From: Fasciolopsis buskii
Lineage: Eukaryota > Platyhelminthes > Trematoda > Plagiorchiida > Fasciolidae
Assembly: GCA_008360955.1 (NCBI GenBank)
Contig: LUCM01009193.1
Location: forward strand, 174,079-238,078
DNA: 64,000 nucleotides
Direction: 5' to 3'
The translations under genes were made by a program, and so were the position numbers. The stretch's first letter is position 1. Each line of letters starts with the position of its first letter. Positions 12,401-22,508 of this stretch are shown here, piece by piece. Under the pieces are notes generated by a model, which saw nothing but the letters and a program-made list of their open reading frames with translations, had not been told where the DNA came from and ran no database searches.

Positions 12401-15102
12401 CACATCGCAGATTTCTTGTATGGGAGCGCAGCTAAAATTACTGAACTAGACTGCAGTGATCAGCCAAGTGCAGTAGTTTACTAATCCCACCTCAGACCTC
12501 TCCGATCGTTCGATGTGGCCCTACACACAACGAATATTGAATTACGAAATTCCATCTTGTGGCTGTTTAGGATAAGGCTTCTCGTTTCCAGAACTAAGCA
12601 ACTGAAGTAGGCTTTCGATGACGATTTGGGACAGAAACATGACCATGAAACCCATGTAAAATTCGCCACATGTCCATTTGATAAGATCAGCCTGGCGAAC
12701 TGGCTTTATCTTCTAGGTTAGCAATTTTATCTATTATTACCGACGTAATTATAATCATTCTGGAAGAAGGTCCGCAGCCACTGATAAGTAACAAATTTGG
12801 GAACGCGTGGAACGGTGGACCGTGGAACTGGTATCTTCATATCCAAGCTAAACTATGTTATTCGGTTGAGTACCGCTGTTCTTTGTTGGATCCGAGGATG
12901 CGTACCGACTTTTATTGACCGAGAATATTAAGGTCAAAGGCCTGTTAAGCGATCTCGTAAACCACCGCGCATTATTACTAATTTCTTCCTTGAAAATTAA
13001 CTAAGGTTTTCTACCTGCTTAGTTGACTCCAAATACTCAGGAATACACTTTTCAGGGTTCTCACTTTTGCTCTATTCTCTGTGCGCATGAGCCTCAGTTC
13101 ACTCTTAGAAAATACTGTGTGCATTTTTAATTCTGGTACTTGGAAGCCAAACATCTCGTCAGAATTGCGCAACCATGTACACATTCTTGAAGGGCTCGCA
13201 TCACTAAATAAACTGACTAATAAAACAATCGCCTAGTGACGCTAACAAGGATGTTAAATTGATTGAATCTGTCCTATCTTCCCCGGGTTAGATCAATAAA
13301 AGTTCAGATCCAGGCACCTGTGACCAGGGCTAGACTTCGCTTCTCGTTTATACCGCATGCATTTCTACCAACATGATGTTTTCGTCCAGGAAAAATAAAC
13401 ATTGCATTTTGAACAGAAATTGCTTGCGCAAAAGTTAGTTGGTTATGGAATTCATTATTTTAATTGGACCAGGAAACCAACTGAGAACTGACTGGATCTC
13501 ATGAACTATTTGCTGGATAGCTTATCTTATGCTACTGATGAATGATATCACAATATCACGTTGCAGGAGAAATTGCCTATTACTTAAACTGCTTTCCGCT
13601 CTCGGGAAGTGGGATAACCGTAGAAAGGGACAGACGGAGAACTTTTAAATCATTAATGGTGCGGAATAAAGTTATTAGGCAGTAAGTTTAACGACCCTGA
13701 GGTTCTGCGAACTAGACTCATGAGCATTCATCAAGAATTCTGGAAAATGTATTCCGATAGCTGATACCTAAAAACAACTCGTCTGGGAGCTTTGGTGTGT
13801 TTCCATGGCTTTTAGTAATGTACACACTAATGAGACCAGGCTTTATGGCGCTACATAATAAGTAGAATTTACTGTCTTTCTATCGTTTTCCAATTAGGAT
13901 TAGCTCGTTTAATCAGTGTCAAGATAATTTATTCCGAAATTAAATTTATGGCTCATATAATTTCGTTTAAACAACCTACACTTAACCCTCTCCCAAGTCC
14001 TCAAAACACTTTTAGGTTAAATAACATATCCATTGCAATAGTGTTTCCTCTTTGAGGAGGTAAATTCAGTGGAAGAATTCGAAAAAATGAAACCATGTGT
14101 CTGTTCAGGAGTGAGTGGATATCTGCCCATGATAATCAGGTGGAGTACCGGAATGTGTACTGATTTATTAATTTTGAGGTTTAAATTTAAAAAAAAACCA
14201 TAAAATTCAGATAGAATATGAGATCTTATGATTCGTTTGTTTGTGTACATTTCCGGCTCATTGTTCTTTATGGATTGATTCACGTGTTTGCGTTTCTGGT
14301 GAACAAAATCAGCGTACGAATCAAAAACAGGCAAAACGTTGCACCGCCAACGCACAGTCGAGTTTGTTCTGGCACAGTTTCACGAAAAATACACTAATCC
14401 ATTGGCCATCAAAGCGCGAATTTACTCATGTTGATGGCGTGCACGAATTCTCGTAAATGTTCAGGAAATGGATGGTATTTTTGATATCCTCTTTGATTCC
14501 CCGATATGATGCGTACTTAAACAGGTATACGTCGTAATTTACAAGGATTGGTATTTTATTGCTCAATCTCGTAAGCCTTTGAGAAAATCGTTCTGTCTAT
14601 CAAACACACTTGTTACGGTTACTGTCTATCAGCAGCCGCTAGGATTTAGTCATCGTGCAGTCAGCACATGAAATGAGTATTCTAACTCTAGCCACGTCTT
14701 AAGACGCAGAATTTGTGTCACGTTTTCGTGGCTCTAAAACACATCCCATCAACATGTTTCAACCTGTGCTCTCCAAGCGCTTTCTAATGAGCAGTAGGAT
14801 GGACTGATACTGACCCGACTTCATATGCATACGACAGTATAACGACATACGCATCGGCAACGGTGTGCTTTAATGACTAACCCACTTGAGGACTAGAAGC
14901 AAATGCAACTTCACGACTGACGGCACACGCGATCACAGAACTTAGGGCTTTGCCTCAAGTAGTTTGCCACATATTAAGCTGAATTGATTAAACGCAACGG
15001 AACTACCAGAACGGCTTCACAGATTTTATTTGGCCAGAGTTAATTTTCTAAAAAACTGGAATCGCAATAAAATCGTCGTAGAAGCAAACCATTACAAATC
15101 AC
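9437..15102. other. Long stretch without supported genes
   Basis: About 5.7 kb of A+T-rich sequence with short ORFs on both strands. A perfect pol III B-box-like string GGTTCGGATCC sits at about 11084, but I could not find a matching A box at tRNA spacing. ORFs at 12119-12337 (plus) and 14017-14355 (minus) have no good splice context. Probably intronic or intergenic. Confidence 0.4.
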
Positions 15103-15298
15103 CTGCACACCGAAAAATGTCAAAACGAAAACCACGTCCGTGGACTATTATGAAGGCACTATGGGGGAAACATTTAGAACACTGATTCATTGTTTTGTTA
15201 AGAGTCCGAACTAATTGTTGTGGAACTGCATCAATCATTTGCCTACATTTCCGGGCCATATGGAGTTCAACCTTTGTGTCGGTGCTTTGCAGGCTGAC
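15103..15298 (-). CDS. Candidate internal exon
   Basis: Minus-strand segment of 196 nt starting in phase 0 after an excellent acceptor (TTTATCGCCTCCTCAG) and ending with one extra base at a TGTGCAG|GTGATT donor. The peptide opens VSLQSTDTKVELHMARKCRQ, contains MNQCSKCFPHSAFIIVHGRG and ends FDIFRCA. Four cysteines are spread along it; there is no transmembrane run. Codon composition is coding-like. This is one of the better exon calls here, but I cannot name a family, and no neighbouring minus-strand exon joins it clearly. Confidence 0.45.
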
Positions 15299-16065
15299 CT
15301 GAGGAGGCGATAAAGATAGAATCATATGGACTACTAACTGCCCGCGGAAGTTGTTAACTTTCTTCACTGTAAATCCCATTCTCTCCTTAGTGCCTTAGGG
15401 ACTGAAGAAGAACGGTCTGCGTAAGAACGAGAGAATTGACGGAATTCTGTCTGCCGCTTGTTGACTAGTGTTTTGTACTTTTACAAAGAATTTGGTCACA
15501 TTAAACATTATCCAAATTGATATGTGTACCCCGCAATTACTTGTGAGCAGTATGTGAGGCTGAGGATTAGGTGCTTGAATGATTAGCCTTAGGACCACAA
15601 AATTCAGGCTTACAAGTCTGATCATCCCGCCAAACTTACACTCCGAAGGCACCAGAATCGAATCTTGGCCTTAGCAAAATTCATAATTTGTGTAGGAATA
15701 CCATTGCATTTAGGGAACGAAACCGGGATTACTAACTAGAAGATATTTGTAACCACTGCGGTACTGGTTCCCCTCCAGGATAACCAGAATGGGTGGTTTA
15801 CTTTAGCCTACACAACGTCAATCATAGGATCATCAATCCAGCATTCTGCAAAAAACCAATTGTGCCATGCATATTAGAAACAAATGCGTAACGGCTTACC
15901 GAGGGACTAGCATCCATATTGTGAAAAGGAATTTATTTAGTGTGAAGGATTACAATAGAGTTAGCAGGATTGTAAGTATTCCGTTTTGCGCTGTTTTTTC
16001 ACTGCTTGCTTTCACGGAGGAAAGCGTCTGATCAAACGGGATCAGTAATTTTGATTAGCGCGGAG

Positions 16066-16145
16066 GAGAGTTAGTAGAGCAGTGTTTAGCCAGACTTTCC
16101 AGTGAGAAATTTTTGGTTTAAATCCTACGAGTGATGGCGTGCACC
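16066..16145 (+). mobile_element. tRNA-derived SINE trace
   Basis: An A-box-like TTAGTAGAGC at 16071-16080 and a B-box-like GGTTTAAATCC at 16115-16125 (9 of 11 to GGTTCGANTCC), with tRNA-like spacing. No acceptor stem can be drawn and no poly-A or ribozyme block follows, so this is an old pol III-type retroposon fragment at best. Confidence 0.3.
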
Positions 16146-17751
16146 CACCGCCGATTAGCTCTAATGAAAACGAAACCTGAGTTTAGTGCATCTGGAGTGT
16201 AATGTTGATTGGATGGCCAGCAGTTCGCTCCTAGAAGGTGGAGTCTGAAGGACACTGTCAAGCAAAGAAATGTGCAAATGAAGACGAATTCAGTTTTCCT
16301 GCATAGTATAACACGGTTTTGTTGTAACAGAATAGAAGCCCTTAAAACAGTGACCACAAGAATACCGAACCTTTGTTTCCTACTTTTGAAACACCCATAT
16401 TCATGCCCGATAATTTGTGTGCATTAACAACTGACCAGAAAATGAAGACCGAACTCGTTCAGTCTAGGCAATTTTATTCTGCGATTTCCTGATCGGAAGT
16501 CGATGGTGCACATTTTCAGAATTTAAGTGAGTCGTTATTTCGGTTGTTAATCTGCTGTAATAAGTATAGACATCTACAAGGTTTTCAGAATGGCATGGAA
16601 CACGTTTTGACTCAGCATGAGACAATTTGACAATGAAGCACCTACTTTTATATACATACTTCTACAGGCACCTTCTAAAACAGTTGTTTCTGAGCCAGCA
16701 ATTAAAGCGGAAATTTGGCCAACATCTTTTCATCAGTTTCACTGAAATCAGCCCCACGGTGTGCAATACGTCCCTGAAGTGCCAACTATTTTTTCGCAAA
16801 AACGTACCTCATATGTCAGCACAATACGATGCTAATATGCCGCTGCATTTGCTGAGACCGCCTACGAAATTTGCTAGCATTTTAATTGTGCCCGAAGTAG
16901 AGTAGAGCAGTAATTTTTCCTTTCACAAGGTTTGGTTCTGGTCAGTGTAATGCCGAGAAACAAAGCGGACACTAATATCACAAGTACTTTTAAGTAAACA
17001 GGTCCAAAATTGTAAGTAACTCACTCATACATCCTGCGGAAATGGAATACAAAGGGATTTTTATAAACAGTTAGAATTTTTTCAAAAGATATATTGTCTA
17101 GGGATTTGGGGAATTATCTTGTCGTCACCACCAGATATTCTCACCTTGGTTTTTGTGCCTTTTGTTACCACCATTTATAACCCCACTATTCTTCGTTTTT
17201 AGCTGTCGCTCAAATTTTATTTAGATTGCTCTGTGCATTAGCGTCCTTCAAGAAACTTTTTGGAGAAGCGAATTTTTTAGAACATTGCTCCTCATACACA
17301 AATCAGTGAATTTGACTAGCCATCAACTCGGCATGTATGTCAGGGCGTGGGCAATTTTCTACATGATTTCTGACACAAATAAACTTTTGTTCGTATAATA
17401 TTATGTATTTTGAATGGGTGACGAATGCGTCCAATTTCAAATAGAATGCGCAGACCTGCATAAGCATTAGTTCAGCCAAGTACAAATATAGCGCAACGGA
17501 CTTCGTGCAACTATGTATTCTTTAACACAGGATCATCTAAGATGCAAATAGATGTTTACTGCTGTATAATCTTTGACATTTGTTAAAAGGGACCTATGTG
17601 TTTATGGTATCCACAGTTAATGCAGCGTCTGGTCTGCCCTTAGAGGTGGAACCATTAGCACGACATTGTATGGAAGAACAACTGTCATGTATCACTCGAG
17701 AGCTTCACCCTTGGTCACTAGGATCTTGGAAATGACCTTTTTCCAACTCAG
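16146..17751. other. Mostly unassigned sequence
   Basis: ORFs overlap on both strands at 16118-16427 without usable splice sites. A plus-strand frame open after TATCCACAG at about 17618 runs into 17735 and looks codon-like, but its donor is weak; it might be an exon upstream of the one at 17752. Confidence 0.35.
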
Positions 17752-17832
17752 TTTACGGAAATTTTTCATTTCGTTGCCCATTCACTTTATGATGATTTCA
17801 ATATGGGGACCACTTCGGTTGATCTGCCTGGG
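17752..17832 (+). CDS. Candidate short internal exon
   Basis: 81 nt, 27 codons, phase 0 at both ends. The acceptor is ACCTTTTTCCAACTCAG and the donor is CTGGG|GTAAGT, both strong. The peptide starts FTEIFHFVAHSLYDDFNMG and ends TTSVDLPG. Downstream, an acceptor at about 17995 (CTAATTAATAG) opens two frames; the phase-compatible one starts GIPNSVVGDISSPVDVRR and stops about 31 codons later, so the pair could form the 3' end of a small gene. No family recognised. Confidence 0.38.
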
Positions 17833-20667
17833 GTAAGTTACTCAACTAATCTAGTTGAAGGCCTGTGTAAATTCACTGAATCTATTGGATGTTGCCTTAA
17901 GTTATTATATAACTGAGAAGTGAATCAAATGTGACATATCGTGCGAGCTTATCCCACCTCGGTTTCTCGTTAACTGCAAGCTGTCTAATTAATAGGGAAT
18001 TCCGAATTCAGTTGTTGGAGATATCAGCAGCCCTGTCGATGTGCGACGGAATTCTGACGTCGTTGGCAGTCTACCATTATATCAGAGATGATGAACTTGA
18101 GGATACTAATGGACTCTAAAGTAAACTTATCAATACTAATGGTCTCTTCACCTGACAGCGCTTTGTTGTCCATGCTCACCTTGCTAAACATAACTTGTTG
18201 ACTGAAGATAATTAAGCGATATAAAAGGGAAAAAGATCTAGAAAGATGAAAATATGATTTATTTCAATTCCATAAAATTGGTTCCATTTTATCACCTATT
18301 GACCGGTCATGTCCGTCATCTCGTCATAGACCGAAGTGGGGCAGTTTTGTAAACTGGCAGAAACTTAGCACATTCGAAAGCATTGAAATTCGTTGTTTCA
18401 GATTTCACGGCTAGAACTTCAGCAAACGTCGTTTCGCCCATTTGAAGTATTTCTAAACTCATACTTGAAGTCGCACGCTATCATTTGACCTTACTTTAAA
18501 GAGTGTTATGTCAGTCACATCTCTGTCGTCAAGGCTTACTCTGTTCTGCCTAATTCAAGTCCATAATAGACACATATGCACAATTTCTTCTCTGTGACGA
18601 AATGTGTATTAGTCAACGGCAACATATTTATTTGGTTGCTTTTTGCATATCTTACCCAGCTCGAATGAATAGGACTTGTCCTATCATTCTGAAACAGCAC
18701 GGTAATCATACCTTATAATGGGAAGCTCTCCGGTTACCATTCATTTTGCGACTCATTAGGGCAGAATCATACCGAGTTCACAAATTCCTTAGGAACTTTG
18801 CACTAATGAAACAAATGGTCCAGTCAATGACAGAGTTTTATCCAAGTTCATTTACACTCAGTCTTCACAGAAACTTTTACCAAATAAGGACCACACTGAA
18901 ACTGAATTAACTAAATCAGGAAGGCGGCTACAAACTCTGTGGTGGTTTGTTCGGTTCTTAAAGACGGCTAACGTTTGTATAAGGAAGTAAGTCGAATATG
19001 GGTGAAATAAATTTATTTTTTGAAATTTGCCGAGCCTTGCGAAATGGAAGCAATATTGCAACAACCGAAAGTTTGGTTTTTTAGTTTTACCATATTTACG
19101 AATTATTGCCAAAATACAGCAACAGTTAAGCTATTGCTTATAGTACGAGTTTTCGCTGCCACTTTGTTTCTCAAATAATCATTAATTTTCTTATAAAGTA
19201 CTTATCAATATATTGATAAGTGAACTGAATTAGCCCACAATAATTTTTTAATTCACAGCGAACGACTGCTTCTACATCGATCGGGTTAATCGGTTACCAA
19301 ACCCCACACATTCGGAAATGGTTCAGCCTAGATCAAGAAAACAACATGACTTGTGTCAAAGAGAGGTTAAAAACAGACCCAAGATAGGAAACAGAAGACT
19401 TTGTTAAAAGTTGCTTGAAGTAAACCTAACAGAAATACAATATGAATTAATTTTGAGCATAGTGTTTACGAACCAATACTTTTGTTAAAATTCTGGAAGT
19501 TCATTTTGCAGAAAAGCAAATCCAGGTCACTACGAAGATTACACATGCAAATTTGCAAACTTTACCCGTAACGACCAACGTAAATGATAACAGTGGACTG
19601 AGAAAAATGAATAAACGAAGCTGCACCGATGTTTTCAGAAATGTTCATGAACAGAAACTACAAGTCTGTTGGATTTCTTTCACCCATTATCGGTTTCTTT
19701 TGCTTATGGAAAAGTTTTTCTTCCTTTTAACAAAACCAGTCGACCGAAATCGACTGGAATATTGGAGAACAATATTTTTCCAATTGCAATTTGGTTCATC
19801 CGAAAGGGATAAATGGTTTGTCTGGTTTGGAATAGATGTTTTACTTCCGCAGCTAAACGTCACCACTCCTTCCCCAGGGGGAACAAGTTTATTATTTTCT
19901 GTCACGGAATGTTTTGCCTCCGTCCAGGAAAGAATTTAAAAAAAGAACCAAAAAGCCTCTTCACTCATGAGTCAATTTTCAGTGCACAAGCAAGATGATT
20001 ATTTGAGTCGACAACCGGATTACTGTAATGCTTTACCTAGGCAGCATTGCCCAAAACACGTTTGCATTTTGCGGGCATCGCGTTTGTCTATTTGAAATTG
20101 ACCTGAACTCTTTGTGTCTTGTCAAATTAAGACGCCCCACAGTGCTTCCACAAAAATTGCAGCAATTCGCAGAATGTTATTGTTTTCCGTTTTGTTTTGT
20201 TATACTTGTTATACTTGTGCTTTATGTTGCATAAGTTTGAACCTGCACACATATATCTGGCAGCGTCATACAAATAACTACAGTCGGACATTATCGAATG
20301 TTGCTTCAAAGAATGAACGGGATTAGAAGCAACACATGCATTCGTTATCTTGGTACAGATTACTTTGATATGTTTAAAAGATGAACATAGTCGGAAGGCG
20401 TCCCATGGTGGTCAGAGTTCACTGTGTGAGAGGAAGAGGTAAGCGGAAACCATAACCTTGAAATTGGGAGTTGCAAATAATACACAAGGTTTTATTAAGT
20501 CATGTGTAGTAACAAGTAGGACGACAACAAATTCCCGTTTACAACAGAAAAGGAGATGTCTTCACAAATTCAAATCCCGCCGCTTTACTGTCAAGACTCG
20601 ACATCTACAGATTCGCCAGAATTTGTAATTCTCCGAGGTGTTTAAGTGTACAAACGTTGATAAATAC
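17833..20667. other. Mostly unassigned sequence; contains a 22-bp palindrome
   Basis: No gene I can support. An ORF at 19553-19939 has overlapping open frames on both strands and no clear splice sites. A perfect 22-bp palindrome at 19200-19221 is listed separately. Confidence 0.35.
19200..19221. repeat. Perfect 22-bp palindrome
   Basis: ACTTATCAATA followed immediately by its exact reverse complement TATTGATAAGT, with no spacer. It places two GATA-type motifs (TATC/GATA) in opposed orientation. It may be a dimeric transcription-factor site or a chance A+T-rich palindrome. Confidence 0.6.
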
Positions 20668-20971
20668 CTCTTCGTTTCTTGCTTTGTCTGCTTGAGCACG
20701 AGATATATGATGCACCATCGCAACAGTAGCCCTTTGATTCGAACCGTTAGTGCAGATTTTGTTCTCCAATGCCTTGTCACTGATGGATGTTTTTGGTCCT
20801 CTCAGGACTGGTTGTTGCGACTGTCCGTATGGTTGTAATCGTGAAATGTCTTGATTCACCACATCGACGTGAGATAATTCTCCATTTCCGTGCAAAGCAT
20901 TTAAACTAAAGGCAATATCCCAATCAGTAACTGAGTGATTGCGCGCAATAAAATGAGCCATTTGTCCTATC
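20668..20971 (-). CDS. Candidate internal exon (101 codons), function unknown
   Basis: This is the longest well-bounded exon candidate. Minus strand, 304 nt: a good acceptor TTACTTGGTGTTGCTTCTTAG, one base completing a codon, then 101 codons ending exactly at an ACGAAGAG|GTATTT donor. The peptide opens IGQMAHFIARNHSVTDWDIA, contains QPYGQSQQPVLRGPKTSISD and ends AQADKARNEE. It is hydrophilic, without membrane segments, rich in Asn, Gln and Ala, with a strong purine-first codon pattern. The downstream end, with Lys/Arg/Glu/Ala, may be the start of a helix or coiled coil. I do not recognise the family. The adjoining exons were not found. Confidence 0.5.
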
Positions 20972-21538
20972 CTAAGAAGCAACACCAAGTAAACCAGGTA
21001 AATCAGACTAGTTAATCATTCACCAGAAAAACTGTTCAGAATTTGGAGTCAAATGTTCGACTAAAAATGTCATTTGGCAGTTCAAAAGTTGCCCTGTGAA
21101 GCGCAGTCCTGTTCGATTTCAGTCGCAGTTTTAAAAGCATTTACATCAACACACTTTTCGAATCGCGAATCGTTAGAACGCAGCTACGTGAATGTGTGTC
21201 TTCTCAGAATCATAAGCTAGTAAAAGCGTTAATTTGCTGTCCTGCTGGTAAATCGCATTTCGTCCACGATAGCTGTTAACTAACTATTATACCTGCATAA
21301 GGTGGTGGATTTTCTCCAATTGATCTGCTTAATATTGCTCACTCGCCTTAAACTGGATACGTTTAGGTTTTCGTGAACAGTTTTGGTGAACCTCGCCGAA
21401 CGGCTCGCCTTTGCCTCCTATGGCAGCCTCCGGAAAGATCCACTTTTTGCATTAGATCAATTTAGTGTGATTTTCTTTGTTTACAGCGATCCTGACCTAT
21501 CAGTAATCAGATAAAATGTCGAAATGATTTCCCTAATT
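20972..21538. other. No supported feature
   Basis: Unassigned sequence between the exon candidate and the ribozyme repeat. Confidence 0.4.
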
Positions 21539-21589
21539 CATGAAATAATTCACCACGTGATATCATCGCTCAACTCACCATAAAGAAAC

Positions 21590-21650
21590 GATGGAAGCAC
21601 TGTACAGCTGTTTCATCCTTGTTAGGAATCATCAGCAGTGCATATCCACC
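21590..21650 (-). ncRNA. Type I hammerhead ribozyme, intact
   Basis: On the minus strand: GGTGGA-TAT-GCACTG, core CTGATGA, helix II TCCT/AGGA with loop AACA, GAAAC, helix III AC/GT with loop AGCT, scissile A, then CAGTGC-T-TCCATC. Helix I is 6 bp, an internal loop and 6 bp (one G-U). Every conserved core base is present except that the first helix II pair is U-U rather than G-C. It is identical to the copy at 22400-22460. Known context: schistosome SM-alpha repeats and metazoan retrozymes carry such type I ribozymes. Confidence 0.8.
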
Positions 21651-21672
21651 GCGCCCGAACTGGGACGCGAAC

Positions 21673-21749
21673 ACGAACTGGGACGCGAACCCGAACAAGG
21701 ACGATCGAACTATTCTGAGTCGAACGCCTTAGCCATTACGCTACCGGGC
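21673..21749 (-). promoter_or_regulatory. tRNA-like internal pol III promoter, left arm
   Basis: On the minus strand GCCCGG opens a tRNA-like segment with A box at 21733-21743 and B box at 21681-21691. A second partial B-box copy (GTTCGCGTCC) lies within the 18-bp duplication at 21662-21697. The expected role is to start RNA polymerase III transcription just upstream of the ribozyme. Confidence 0.6.
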
Positions 21750-22009
21750 AGGCTCTGAACGGTTTGTTGAACTTCACCACATGAGCACGTTGCACCTATC
21801 CGTCACTGATTTGCACGGTTACTGTCCGTTAGCTCACAGCGATCGACCCCTACTCATAGATGACTTCTCTGCAGGTAGCCTAAGTACGACCAAGGCTTTG
21901 GATATGACATACACAGCTTGATTACTTGATACATTTTAGTAGTAGGAGATTGAATGTTTACATGAAATAATTCACCATGTGATATCATCGCTCAACTCAC
22001 CATAAAGAA

Positions 22010-22010
22010 N
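22010..22010. other. Single undetermined base at the fold-back junction
   Basis: The only N in the window lies exactly where the minus-oriented arm stops (CATAAAGAA) and the plus-oriented arm starts (CTGATGATT). The two sides are cut at different points of the repeat block, so this is not the symmetric centre of a perfect palindrome. It may mark an assembly join. Confidence 0.9.
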
Positions 22011-22056
22011 CTGATGATTCCTAACAAGGATGAAACAGCTGTACAGTGCTTCCATC
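22011..22056 (+). ncRNA. Hammerhead ribozyme lacking its 5' helix I strand
   Basis: Starts at the core CTGATGA directly after the N and carries helix II, GAAAC, helix III, the cleavage position and the 3' strand of helix I. The 5' helix I strand (GGTGGATATGCACTG) is missing, so it cannot fold alone in cis. Confidence 0.72.
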
Positions 22057-22318
22057 GTTTCTTTATGGTGAGTTGAGCGATGATATCACATGGTGAATTA
22101 TTTCATGTAAACATTCAATCTCCTACTACTAAAATGTATCAAGTAATCAAGCTGTGTATGTCATATCCAAAGCCTTGGTCGTACTTAGGCTACCTGCAGA
22201 GAAGTCATCTATGAGTAGGGGTCGATCGCTGTGAGCTAACGGACAGTAACCGTGCAAATCAGTCACGGATAGGTGCAACGTGCTCATGTGGTGAAGGTCA
22301 ACAAACCGTTCAGAGCCT

Positions 22319-22397
22319 GCCCGGTAGCGTAATGGCTAAGGCGTTCGACTCAGAATCGTTCGTTCGTCCTTGTTCGGGTTCGCGTCCCAGTTCGGGC
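22319..22397 (+). promoter_or_regulatory. tRNA-like internal pol III promoter, right arm
   Basis: 79-bp tRNA-like region. GCCCG at the 5' end pairs with CGGGC at the 3' end as an acceptor stem. The A box TAGCGTAATGG is at 22325-22335 and the B box GGTTCGCGTCC at 22377-22387 (10 of 11 to consensus). The anticodon-loop-like stretch CTCAGAA has T in the expected position, with a possible CAG anticodon. The anticodon stem pairs imperfectly and the T stem has mismatches, so this is a tRNA-derived promoter rather than a functional tRNA gene. The parental tRNA is uncertain. Confidence 0.65.
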
Positions 22398-22399
22398 GC

Positions 22400-22460
22400 G
22401 GTGGATATGCACTGCTGATGATTCCTAACAAGGATGAAACAGCTGTACAGTGCTTCCATC
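22400..22460 (+). ncRNA. Type I hammerhead ribozyme, intact
   Basis: Helix I 5' strand at 22400-22414 (GGTGGA, TAT, GCACTG); core CTGATGA at 22415-22421; helix II with AACA loop at 22422-22435; GAAA at 22436-22439; a two-pair helix III closed by AGCT; scissile position after A22447; helix I 3' strand CAGTGC at 22448-22453 and TCCATC at 22455-22460. The very short helix III and long helix I with an internal loop are typical of natural type I hammerheads. The U-U at the base of helix II is unusual and might slow cleavage. It lies 3 bp after the tRNA-like promoter. Confidence 0.82.
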
Positions 22461-22508
22461 GTTTCTTTATGGTCAGTTGAGCGATGATATCACATGGTGA
22501 ATTATTTC

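Larger units (their letters stand above)
21539..22009 (-). mobile_element. Left arm: hammerhead/tRNA-like retroposon unit, minus strand
   Basis: Reverse-complement copy of the unit in the right arm. Read on the minus strand: a truncated copy of the post-ribozyme block (22009-21961), a unique body, a tRNA-like promoter with A box TAGCGTAATGG (21733-21743) and B box GGTTCGCGTCC (21681-21691), a complete hammerhead (21590-21650), then the post-ribozyme block again to 21539. The block starting CATGAAATAATTCACC recurs 422 bp apart, so the arm spans slightly more than one head-to-tail repeat. Compared with the right arm it carries an extra 18 bp near the B box. The sequence otherwise almost matches the other arm, which means it is very recent or is an assembly fold-back. 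Confidence 0.75.
22011..22508 (+). mobile_element. Right arm: hammerhead/tRNA-like retroposon unit, plus strand
   Basis: Order: truncated ribozyme (22011-22056), post-ribozyme block ending near CATGTAAACATTC, unique body (about 22111-22318), tRNA-like promoter (22319-22397), complete ribozyme (22400-22460), post-ribozyme block to about 22508. CTGATGATTCCTAAC recurs at 22011 and 22415, giving a 404-bp period: the arm is one full unit plus part of the next in head-to-tail register. Tandem units with a self-cleaving ribozyme at every junction would yield unit-length RNAs. There is no ORF of note, so it is non-autonomous. The architecture matches schistosome SM-alpha and metazoan retrozymes. Confidence 0.78.

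Noticed and set aside
19553..19939. 128-codon plus-strand ORF
   Set aside because: Overlaps open frames in another plus frame and on the minus strand; no convincing splice sites or start context.
22319..22397. Functional tRNA gene
   Set aside because: Anticodon and T stems pair imperfectly and the segment is embedded in a ribozyme-bearing repeat; it is a tRNA-derived promoter.
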